A stretch of DNA of 24,312 bases from contig MU617008.1 in assembly GCA_025201705.1 (NCBI GenBank), positions 2,990-27,301 on the forward strand, read 5' to 3'. Below, piece after piece: positions 9,995-19,800 of this stretch (positions are counted from its first letter, which is position 1; the number at the start of each line of letters is the position of its first letter). The DNA is from Dissophora ornata. Taxonomy: Eukaryota; Mortierellomycota; Mortierellomycetes; Mortierellales; Mortierellaceae. Made by a program: the position numbers and the translations under genes. Under the pieces are notes generated by a model. It ran no database searches, was not told the origin of the DNA, and was given only the letters and a program-made list of their open reading frames with translations.

Positions 9995-10650
9995 AGTAGC
10001 CACCTACACGCTACGCATTCGATGTCTTCTTAATAGGAGGAGTGTCTCTAGTTTTATTTCTGTAGCCTTGATGACAAAGCAAATGCGATTGATTCTGTTC
10101 CTGCTGTTGGGACGCTTTTTGTGCCGACGAGCATTTTTACGCGTTTTCCGATACATATAAAAGTGTATAGACACCCGATAGGAGTTCTTTTTTGTCAGAC
10201 GTAAAATGCTTTATGAAAGAACGCGCATACTGCTTTGGCAGTTTAGAAACAAGTGAATGTCTTCTTTTTTTTTTTTTCGCTTGTGTCAAGACAACAAAAT
10301 AGTGTCTTGGGCGAAGCTGATCGTGAGCGATACGTCCGTGCGCTCGTCCAGTTCCTGACATTTGCAAGTTCGTTTACCCTGAGGATACTATTATTTTTTT
10401 TTCAGAGTTGCAACATCATTGGAACATGCACAAGTGGGAAATGCATATAACGTGTTGATAAAAAAGTACACAAGAAGATGCATGTTTTTTTTTTTTGGCT
10501 GCAATTCCTTTACTATTGGGATTGCAATGGTTATTATAGTCTATTTGTACAGAAGGATTAAATGGTGGTGTGTGCTTGTGTGTGTGTGATATTGAGTTCT
10601 TAAATAATATTAGATAGTGTTGCTGAGAAAAAGTCATCGTCCAGTTGTGT
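9995..10650. other. Convergent 3' intergenic region, CDC16 / fucosyltransferase
   Basis: About 650 bp with no supported gene. AT-rich, with T runs near 10263-10276 and 10484-10496 and a GT-rich patch near 10564-10589. TTTATT at 10053-10058 (AATAAA on the minus strand) is far from the fucosyltransferase stop. No tRNA or clear snoRNA boxes were seen. Confidence 0.5.
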
Positions 10651-13600
10651 TCACAGCCAGCAATCATAATCCTCACTCATCTCGATTGTCGACTTGATGT
10701 TACACTTTGCGCCACCATTCGCGAATCCAAACCAATACTGGAAACAAGGTTGTGTCGACTTGCGCTTAATACAGGTGCCGTCGCGTTTCACAATGTTGGG
10801 TTGTACATTTGCGTATCCATGAGCGAAATATCCAAAAGTTGAATAGGGTGAGGACACAATCCTGTCTGCTTGTGCAAGGAGGAACATTTCTGCGACAGCA
10901 GTCTGGACACCTTGAACAGAGTTACGGACGACAGCTTCCGTTTGGGGGTTGGAGGACGGGACTGGTGAAGAGTCGTTGGAATCGTAGCGTGGATTTGGAA
11001 TATTGCCCTCCGATGAATTGTCTGCAGCAGCAGCAACAGCCAGGCGATCGTTCCTGTCCGATGTATCCTTTCCGGAAGAGTTGAGCTGAGGTGAGAGAGA
11101 CAATGATGATGGTGTTTTGTTGGACTGGAAGGTGTTGTCGAGGACGTAGAGCTTATCTCCCAGAACTTTCTGGAAATGAGCGCGTGTGGGGCGATAGTCC
11201 GTAGCGAGGTAGTATGCGAACTTTGGCCTTCCAGGGAAAGACACTTCTCCATCACCTCGTACAGCAGAGTGACCTCGCTGAACAATCGATGATCCAATCT
11301 CCTGGCCGTCAACATCCGCATGGAGTCCCCTTCTGTTCCTAATTGGCTCCCCGGATCCTGACCCCGTCATGAAACCTGTCGCCACCTTGGCTTCCTCTTC
11401 TTCCACCGCTTCTGCCGCACAACTCAAGAATGAATCCTCAATTCCTTGACCCACCGCATTGTTCTCTGTTCTCCGAACTTGTAATCCAATGAGTGTAACT
11501 CCCTCTGGGATACGATCCATGACAGAATCAATCTTTTCCTGAACAGTTGTAGAAGGTTTCAACAACTTTTTGGCCAAGAGTTGGAAAGCATTTTGGCCAC
11601 CCTCTGGGAACATGTGACAAAGTTCTCGTCTCCATTGTGGATTATTTTGAATCACTGGCAAGAACCATTGGGTACTAAAGATTTGTGCAATGGGGATGGT
11701 GTTGTTGATCCCAAGGTCTGCGTCACAGAGTAATTTCGACCAGGTCGAGTCCGGGGTGATGGGTGATCGAAGAGCACAATTACGGCAATAAGGATACCAA
11801 ATCTCTGGCTTGGTCTTGTATTCGGGTAGATCCTTGTAGTGGGGGATGGTTGTGTTGAGATCCCAGACCAGACCTTCAGGCTGCTGAAAGAGATCTGTAA
11901 AGTTGGCCTAACAATAATACAATAATTAAAAATCACGCAGTCAGTATTATTGATTCTGTTAAAATATTCACCCGGCTCATAAACGTTATTTTAAACCCTT
12001 CCCCCCTCTCCCCCCTCTTCCCTGTCACCACAACTGTTCTCAACATTCCAAGCTAACCAACCCAAGCCTAGTGTTGCCCTGTTTTGGGTTTCTGAATGGC
12101 CCTCCAGCCAGCAGGGATAGGTTTGAGCTGGGGGGGAAATGACATGACTAGGACCGTTCTGGTTGGTGCACTGAGGTCAACTGGCGTCTTAAAAAAACTG
12201 TGCCGAAACCATTGTTGTAAGCTAGTCCCCAAGAATGCAAGCCGAGAACGTGGCCTGCTTCCGCTTCCGCGTGCTAGATGTTCGAGTGCTCTTTTTGTTG
12301 TTTTATGAAGCGAAAGCAAAAAAGCGAGTGATTTTACTGTTGGTCGCACAGTGGAGGGTGTTTTTTTGTTTTTTAAAAACCTCGAACCTTTGTTGGTTCT
12401 GAAATGTGCGCCAACAATGACAGCTGGTTGGCCAGCTGGGGGGGGGGGGAACACGCAGACCCAGGGGAGCAAAGGGACAGGTTTACAACAAAGTCGCCAT
12501 CGATCCATTACACACACACACACACACACAAAAACAACAAAGTAGATGGATGCTGAGAAAGAAAAGGTGGTACTGAAGAGCGAAACGCTTATTAATGCTG
12601 TAAAGACCATGTGGCGGGTAATAGTGGGAATAGTGGAAGGATGGGGCGCCAATCAACAGAGGATTTCTGTGCATTGTTTTGTATGTCGCAAGCCGTGGAA
12701 CCCTGAGGCCTGCAAACTTGACAGCACAATTTCAAAGGATGTCACGCTTATTTGTGCTTATGTACGATAAACAACGAATAAGTTCAAACACATGCGGAAT
12801 AACAAGAAAGGTAAACAAGAGAATATGTGCAGCGCGGCTGCTGACACACGGACGTTGAGTTTGTTCACTTCTACACACAAAAATTCTCCTGCTCGAAAAC
12901 ACATTCCAGGCAACAAAGAAGCATATCGTTGGAGGGGGTAATCAGTGGGGGGAAAAAAAAAGTGGGGATAGGACTACTTACATTGCATTGGGGCATTGCA
13001 AGCCAGTCAAGAACAATAGCTCGCCGGGTAACCATAGCCATGACTACGGAGCTCAGCAGAGCCTGCAATCGGTTGCCTAGACCATCATCACTTGGCTGGA
13101 AGACCAAGAAACGTTTCCTCTCCTGAGGCACACCACCTTCTTCCTCGGGCAAGACCATACGGTGATGGAACTGTAGATATTCTTGCCAATATCCGTCAAA
13201 AGTCTCGTGGCGTGCCTGATAACCCTCCATCTCCCTTGCAGAACACAACGGCTCTGGGTGCTTGATATCAAACGAGACTGAGGATCGATTCGGGTCAAAG
13301 TCTCGGGACTCGTTCCCAATTGTCACAGGGACCACATAGCTGAGCCAAAAGATCAAGGCGAGGGCGAGTCGCCAACGAGTAGACGTGCGATTGGATGTGC
13401 TGAAAATGTGAACACAATGTTCAAGTCTGCTGCCCACAGCTGCCAGCGTGTCAGAAGCGGTGATTGTGAAATTATCCAGAAAAGATCCAGACTCCAAGGT
13501 ACCGTTGAGGTCATTGTTGAGAGGTGAGTACTTGACAAAGGATGATGGCGAGGGAGGTGTAAGGTGAGAGAGAGATTTGTGCCGGATGGGTAACTCTCGT

Positions 13601-14229
13601 CGAGTATCATGTTGTTGAACCGCAGCCTTAATTCTGGCTAGGGCTGTGGAACCTACAGGTGCAAGGAATAGGATTGTGTAGCAACTAACACACCACAAGA
13701 CCCAATCGCCCATCAACTTGTTGAAGATGGAAAAGATCAAGAGATGAAAGGGAAGGCCGAGGATAAAGATGGGGAGGATAGGCATGGTGGCCAGAACTGT
13801 GAAAGAGACCAGTAACAGAAACATGACGAGGTAGAGCAAGTTGTTGGCAAAATAATGGTAGCCGGGTAGATATCGGATCGTGTCATTGAACGAGTCGAGA
13901 GTGATGACACCGCTGGTAAAGATCCAGACAGGGAACAAAAGTCCCACCGTCATGGCCCCCAGAAGGAGGCATGGCTTCTTTGTCAGTCGGAATTTGAGAG
14001 GGAAGGGACGATCTGGCGAGAGTGGTGGAGATGGTGTCCTGGACTTTCTAGTCTTGTTGCCATAGGCCTCTAGGTCTGGCGAGTGTTCCCTTTCGTTATG
14101 GAAGTGATGGAGAGGAAGGATACTGCCGTTGCTGTTGTTATTGCTGCCAGCATTGGTGGTGTTAATGTTGTTGGTATGGCCGTTGAGACTGAACCGGTTG
14201 GAGGACGACGTTGAGGTACTCCTTCCCAT
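10651..14229 (-). CDS. GT37-like fucosyltransferase with multi-span N-terminal membrane domain
   Basis: Two exons on the minus strand, 14229-12982 and 11907-10651, in phase 0 around a 1,074-nt intron (donor GTAAGT, acceptor TATTGTTAG). The product is 834 aa. Residues 1 to about 80 are Ser/Asn-rich and disordered. Hydrophobic segments lie at about 86-110, 128-148, 149-170, 174-192 and 287-305. The catalytic part begins near 370: GLGNRLQALLSS (383), then LDWLAMPQCN|ANFTDLF across the splice, GLQVRRTE (558), and SSPYSTFGYFAHGYA (768-782). These match the nucleotide-sugar-binding motifs of GT37 (plant xyloglucan-type) and related GT-B fucosyltransferases, which move fucose from GDP-fucose to glycans in the Golgi. 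The acceptor is unknown. Low-complexity inserts (about 570-740) separate the motifs. The start is the first in-frame ATG; the frame runs on upstream without ATG. The several N-terminal spans are unusual, as family members are normally single-span. Confidence 0.8.
12421..12438. repeat. Short inverted repeat, 7-bp arms
   Basis: CAGCTGG and CCAGCTG separated by TTGG, immediately followed by the G12 run. It could form a small hairpin in the intron RNA. Confidence 0.6.
12511..12530. repeat. (CA)10 microsatellite
   Basis: Ten perfect CA units on the plus strand inside the long intron of the fucosyltransferase gene, so TG units in its transcript. Confidence 0.9.
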
Positions 14230-15525
14230 GATGTGACGAAAGGAGCCGGAAGCTGTGGAGGGGGGGTAGGGATATCGGATGTGTCGATGCAATAACCAGG
14301 AGGAGCCGGTTATATCAAGGACAAAATAGGTGGAATAAGGCGAGAGAGATGAGATAATGAGGAGGATGCGAGAGAAGAGGAGGAAAACGGAAACGAAGAA
14401 GAAAAAGTAGTCGGAGACAAGAGAGAGAGGGAAGAAAAAAAAAAAAAAAGGAACAAACCTTATTGGGGTTTAAACGAATTTCGCCACACAATGTCGAGGT
14501 GTGCCTTCTGTTCTCGTTGCTTGTTTCTTCTAGCCTTTATTACAACATGTAAAGTAAATGTCAAGAGTGTCGGCTGTCTGCGCAACGCTATTAAAAGTCT
14601 TCTTCTTTCCATGCTGTTTGTTGTCATGGACAACAAACGAATGACGAGGCAAAAGAAATACACTTTTGTCTGGCCTAGTCCTCCCCCCCAGCAGGGAGAG
14701 TCAGGGGGTATAACGACAATGCTAGGAGATAGATGGGCTTCGTTGCGCTTTGTTGCTGGGGGCAAAAATAGAAAACCAAAGACGGACGCATCCCAACGCA
14801 ATTGTCGGCCAGTCATCGTGTCGACACTGTTCCTGGACCCATGGCAGGCAGGCTACGTGCGCTTTGAGTCACTTGGTTTGTTCCACGTACACACACACTG
14901 TTTCTAGACTTTCGATCGTTACCCAAACTCTCCAATGAACCAACCTCACTCCTTGTTATTGACTCTTTTACTCTATCTCCGCTCATGAACGATGTTCTGT
15001 TTCTCTAGTTCTTTTCTCTGCCTACGGCTGTCTCGGATAAAGTGGCCGTTGGGTGATAGTTTAGGCTTGTGGTTGGGCTGCTGCTCCCTGTGCTGCCTTT
15101 GAATCACTGAGCAGCTGCAACACGAGCGGGCACCTTGTCAGTTAGGGACAATTGCCGTGTATACCAGAAGGCACGCGTGTCCAAAGACACTCAGCATTTG
15201 GCCTACCTGCAGCCATGTACATGTACTGCATAATCATGCATTTCAGCTAGGCCGCTCTTGCTTTTTTTCGAGTCCCTGTGGACATTGCGCTGTTTCAATT
15301 ATTGCCCACATGGCAATGGATGACAACATTCCGCTCCATATGTACTTGAGCAGATGCCCCTGTCTCGGGAATATCCCTTAAACTGAACTGCATCAAGGGA
15401 AGTCTCGCAGCGAATATCAATCATAGACCACCATTTTTCTCTTAACCGCTGTTGTCCAATGCGTTTACTCGACCAAGTCTATTTGTCTATCACCATCAAT
15501 GTACTGTACATCCAGCTACTGTGCA
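14230..15525. other. Gene-free 1.3-kb region upstream of the fucosyltransferase
   Basis: It lies between the fucosyltransferase start and the 3' end of the next minus-strand gene, so it should contain the fucosyltransferase promoter and 5' leader. An A14 run (14436-14449), a 23-bp near-perfect palindrome (14616-14638), a TGAGTCA (14865-14871) and GTACATGTAC (15217-15226) are visible. An open frame of 138 codons on the plus strand (14491-14907) has no recognisable domain, and the opposite strand is equally open. I do not call a gene. Confidence 0.5.
14616..14638. repeat. 23-bp palindrome with perfect 10-bp arms
   Basis: GTTTGTTGTC and GACAACAAAC around a 3-nt ATG centre. It could be a dimeric protein-binding site or a cruciform/hairpin. 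It sits about 390 bp upstream of the fucosyltransferase start. Confidence 0.75.
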
Positions 15526-16358
15526 TCAATGCGCCGCCTTCTTGATCTTGAACGCAATACGTGCGCCCAGGATCATAGTGCCTAGTCCCATGCCTGAAAG
15601 CAAATACATGGGCACGATCCGTGGATCTCTTTTCCTTGAAAAGTCGCGTCGGACGAGGAACATGTGCTCTGTACCCGCGTCATCATTCCTGATCTTGACC
15701 ACATCGTATCCCTGAGGGATTGCCTTCATGAACTCTGATGTTTTGATTGCACAAGACGCCGTGATGAGGCATCCCAACACCACTACACACACTGATGCTA
15801 GCCGTGAGGCAGGCCAGCGACTGCTTCGCACAATGTTGTTTTGACGCAGGCCTACCGCCGCCAGTGCTCCTCCCCAGACGACAGCCTGGATAGTTGCCCA
15901 AATGTGATAACGATTGTTGTGGGCAAAGACAGCGTGTTGCAGGGCAGTGCATTCAGGATCGATATGAACGATGATCGCTTTCCACTCGTGACACGCCTTC
16001 CGGAGTTCATATTGGTTCATACAGGACAGCGCCAAGACGATGGGGTGGGAAGAAGGGTCTTTTTGCTGTCGCCGCTGCGCTTGCCGGCAGATGCGCGCCA
16101 TATCTGCGTAGGGTTGGAGACAGCTCAAGATGAAGACATATTCTATCCGAGAAAAGTGGAGGGGAGCAATTGGGAGGCAACGGCGATTGGGGGAAAGGAG
16201 GGAGAGGGTAAGGATTTTTTTTTTTATGCAAGCTGGTCCGTTGTCAGGAGGAGGGGGGTGTCGTCGTATTTACCGTCGGGCTCCATCGTTGGTGCGAGCG
16301 GTGACGCCCATGTGTACTGCTCAAGACTAGCAAGCGAGGTTGGGGTTGTGGTTGCCAT
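15526..16358 (-). CDS. Uncharacterised protein with three predicted membrane spans
   Basis: Two exons on the minus strand, 16358-16274 and 16142-15526, joined across a 131-nt intron (GTAAAT...GGATAG) at Asp28-Glu29. The product is 233 aa. I do not recognise the family. Residues 1-28 are Thr/Ser/Pro-rich. A hydrophilic, Cys- and basic-rich stretch follows (ICRQAQRRQQKD, 46-57; SCMNQYELRKACHEW, 68-82), with Cys at 36, 47, 69, 79 and 93. Hydrophobic segments lie at about 109-127, 143-161 and 204-226. Between the last two is a soluble loop with IPQGYDVVKIRNDDAGTEHMFLVRRDFSRKRD. The end is basic (KIKKAAH), which resembles a dilysine-type cytosolic retrieval tail but does not fit KKXX exactly. No signal peptide is evident. 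It is divergent from LOS1. The gene is credible because the splice restores a continuous hydrophobic reading, but its function is unknown. Confidence 0.75.
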
Positions 16359-16816
16359 GGGGAAGGGGAGATGAAGGCGAATGAATGGGCAAACAAAGTT
16401 GAATGAAAGGGCTAAGGCACACATGCAAACAGTCGGATCTCTACGTCACGTTTTTTTTTTTTTAAAAAACAGCTTTTTTCGGCTATCAAAACACAGATTC
16501 GTTTCAGCATTGGTTCTTTTTGCCACCACCGCTGCTTTTTTTTCTTTTATTCTGCTTTGTCTTGTCGCTCCATTGATCCGTTGCTCCGTTGCTCCACTTA
16601 TCGTTCCCTCCATTCTTTTCCTCCAGCGTGTTTCCTTTTTCCTCCAGTAATCTGTTGACATATTCTGAAAAGTCGTTTTTTTTTTTTCTTTCCGCCTTGT
16701 AACATCTTCTCAATCTTAATTCCGTGCTCCATTTTAAAAAAGCTTTACTCTTTCCCCATACCCTTGGCCTCGATCACTTGTTCTAAACACCCGGTGCCGC
16801 ACTCACTTTTCGACAA
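16359..16816. promoter_or_regulatory. Divergent promoter region, membrane-protein gene / LOS1
   Basis: A 458-bp stretch between head-to-head starts. Strongly T-rich on the plus strand, with runs at 16451-16463 and 16677-16687 and a pyrimidine-rich stretch (about 16600-16690) leading toward the LOS1 ATG. A tandem GTTGCTCC pair lies at about 16579-16596. No clear TATA box. Confidence 0.55.
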
Positions 16817-19800
16817 ATGGACCACATTGAAGAGGCCGTTGCCATTGCACTGAGCCCCACTGCGGACCTAGCCACAAAGCAGCAGGTGCGTCATATGTAG
16901 CTTGTTGTTCTTTTTTTTTCTGACCTTTCTTTGTCGTGTGGCATTTCTCTGTTGACCAAACGTGATGGCCCATTGCTTGGGGGAGACCAATCTCTATTTG
17001 TGGATACCAGGGCGATGCAAAAAAGGGTCGTGCTTTATCCCAGCAGACTGCATTTGGCAACAGGTCAGGACTGATCTGGATTTCGAAAGTTGGACAGGAG
17101 CAGCAGCAGGAGCAGCAGCAGCAGAGGGGTTCTGGAGCTGGCTGTCAGTTTGAAATCTCTCATGTCTGCAAGGTGGAAAGGCGTCATAGCAATGCTGTAC
17201 CAGGCTCCCTGATTGCGGCTGTAGAGTCCATTCTTAGACCTGATCGTGCAGGCTGCTTCTGGGTCAGATCTAGAAGAACGCATTGTTGAATAAAGAGCAG
17301 GAGAGAGTGCTCATTCTACGGTTGGCATTTTTGGACACGGGAATCACGCCTCCAACGCCACCATTCACCGAATAGCTGCACTGTTGCGAAGCGATCCCTG
17401 GATGGGTGGAAGAGACACCTGCTCTTGATCGAAAAACGCCGCGTCCATTTGCGCTACACCACCTCTTCCACTTTTTGTGCATCTCCCTCCATGGGCCCTG
17501 AAGTCAATTGGACTGATTTCCGTCTCATTGCTTTTCTGTTCTGCGCTAATAGGCGACTCAGTACTGCGAGCAGGTCAAAGCTTCTCCCGATGGATGGCAA
17601 TCGTGCTTGGCGTTGTACATTCGGGAGCCGAAGAGGTATGTTGTGTGTGTTTTTTTGGCTGTCGCCCTCCCAAAACAACCGCTGCTCTCCTGTTCCAATC
17701 ACCATGCTTGAATTTCCTTCTCGCCTTGTTTGTTATGGGGGTCGTGTGGTGTGGTGTGGTGTGTGTGTAGTCCTTGGTTGTGCAAAGCAGAACGCCACAC
17801 ACGTCCTTCATGGTCTTACAAAAAGCGCGTTGCATAGATCGTCAGCACTAACATGTACACCGATTGTATCTATAGCACTCCGGAAACCCGACTCTTTTGT
17901 CTACAGGTCGTCGAGGAGGTTCTTTTGGCCAGGTATGTTGAGGGAACAACCTGCCCAATGCGTCTTATCATAAAATTGACTACGCCACCTGATCGAATGA
18001 ATCACAAAGACTCACCCTTTCCATGCTCCTTTGTGCGCCCGTCGTTAATGCACCTTTAGATCCAACACGCTAGACGAGTCGAGGCTCAACTACTTTCGAC
18101 AGACATTTATGGACTACATCCAGCGGGAATTTGTTAATGGCGGTCTCGACAACACCTTGAGCTCAGAACCTCCATGTACGCGAGGCTTGTAAAGTTGCGT
18201 ATTTCACGATGCAGTGGATCAGCGGAACAGTGGCCAGTGCGCTGATCTCGTCTGTTGCCTTTCGCCCTTTATTACCAATAGATCTCAAAAACAAGTTTGC
18301 GCATGCCGTAGCACTCTTGTTCCGCCAGACGTACCTTAAATCATGGACGACCTTCTTTTCAGAAATGCTTGCTCTCATTGCCCCCTTGCCTCAGTCCTCA
18401 GGAAAATCAAATATGAAGATGGTGGATCTGTTCCTCAGGATCCTCATGTCGATCGACGAAGAAGTTGTAAACACTCTCAACTCACGTATCAGCTCCAAGG
18501 AAGAGAACACCCTGAACATCAACATCAAGGACCGTATGAGAGAGCAGGATGTCCCAGCACTCACAAATGCCTGGTACGAGTTGCTGGCAGAGTACAAGGA
18601 TCGCAGTCTAGACTTTGCAGAGATGCTGCTGCGTATCGTTGGCGTCTATGTCGGTACGTTTTACTGCATATTACCTTTGTTTCTAGGAGCCAAGGCGACC
18701 GCTGTAGTCAATAACAACTGACTTAACATTCTTTATCTATGCTATAGCCTGGATTGACATTTCTCTCATTGTGAACGAGAGATTCGTGTCTCTGATCTAC
18801 AGCTTCTTGATGACAACATCTATCCGAAACGCAGCAGCAGATTGCCTGACAGACATTGTCAAAAAGGGAATGAAGCCATTGGACAAACTGCAACTCATCA
18901 GCATCCTTGGCATAGTCGAAGTGCTTCAGCAAACTGATCTCTCTGTAAGTCCTTCATACCCTATATTCTCAAAGTCTATTTTTTGCTTTCCTGATGGCAC
19001 CCTATTGACACCTTCCTGTGTTCGCTGTTACTGTGTTAGTCTGATTCAGAATTCCGTGAAAGGGTTGCCAGGCTTGTCAACAACCTTGGCCTCCAACTGT
19101 GTCAGATTTGGCAGGATACAAACCCTCGTGCAAACACCCCGTACCCTCCTACTGCCAACCCTACCGCCTACACCCACATCTCTCATCTCGTGCCTATCCT
19201 CCTCCAGTTCCTGAGGGACGAGGATGATAACGTGTCTGAAGCGGTATTCGGATTCTTGCGCGAGACCCTCAACATCTTCAAAACCATCAAAAAGGCTACA
19301 GGATCCTTGCCAGATGAACAAAAGGTGCTCATGCGTCAAATTCTGGAGTCTATCGTGATGAAGATGAAGTACGGCGAGGACATGGAATGGGTCTGTGTGG
19401 CCATTGCAGGAGGCTCAGAATCGGTTGGAACGATCGGTGAAGACTCGATTGGCGATGAAGAAATGCTCGAATTTTTGGAGATGCGCCGGGAACTGAAGCG
19501 ATTTTATGACCAGATTGCGGCACTCTCAGCTAGCTTGACAACCACGTTCTTGCACTCTGCGGTTACCACCACCCTGACGACCTTTGTTAACGAGAAGGTG
19601 GCAGGAGTGGCAGGATCGTCAGACTGGAGGGATTTGGAGCTGGCTCTGTATCTACTTTACCTCTACGGCGAGGCCATTAAGGGCGTACCCCAATTTGCAG
19701 TCGTCGCACCTAGTGTCGGTGCGAATGGAGGAAAGATTGTCCATCCAGTCCCACCTGCTGGCGCACCCTTGACGCCTCTTGGGGAGTGCCTTTTCGAAAT

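Larger units (their letters stand above)
11908..12981 (-). other. Long (1,074-nt) intron of the fucosyltransferase gene
   Basis: Bounded by GTAAGT and a T-rich acceptor. The flanking exons join in frame within a conserved stretch, so no coding exon appears to be missing. It holds a C/T-rich patch (11999-12022), a G12 run (12438-12449), an inverted repeat (12421-12438) and a (CA)10 tract (12511-12530). Most other introns in the window are 90-150 nt. Open frames inside it (12068-12652 minus, 12096-12308 plus) show no domain. Confidence 0.75.

Noticed and set aside
12068..12652. 194-codon minus-strand open frame
   Set aside because: It lies within the fucosyltransferase intron, begins in low-complexity sequence with a (CV)n run from the CA repeat, and has no domain.
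14865..14871. TGAGTCA upstream of the fucosyltransferase
   Set aside because: A 7-mer about 640 bp from the start of a gene with no link to amino-acid control; likely chance.
14491..14907. 138-codon plus-strand open frame
   Set aside because: The opposite strand is almost as open, composition is mixed, there is no recognised motif and no supporting splice sites.
16950..17080. Possible box C/D snoRNA in LOS1 intron 1 (GTGATGG near 16963, CTGA near 17071)
   Set aside because: The C box is imperfect, the spacing is long and no terminal stem was found.
17744..17768. Telomere-like TG repeat
   Set aside because: Too short and irregular; sits in an intron; ordinary simple repeat is the simpler reading.
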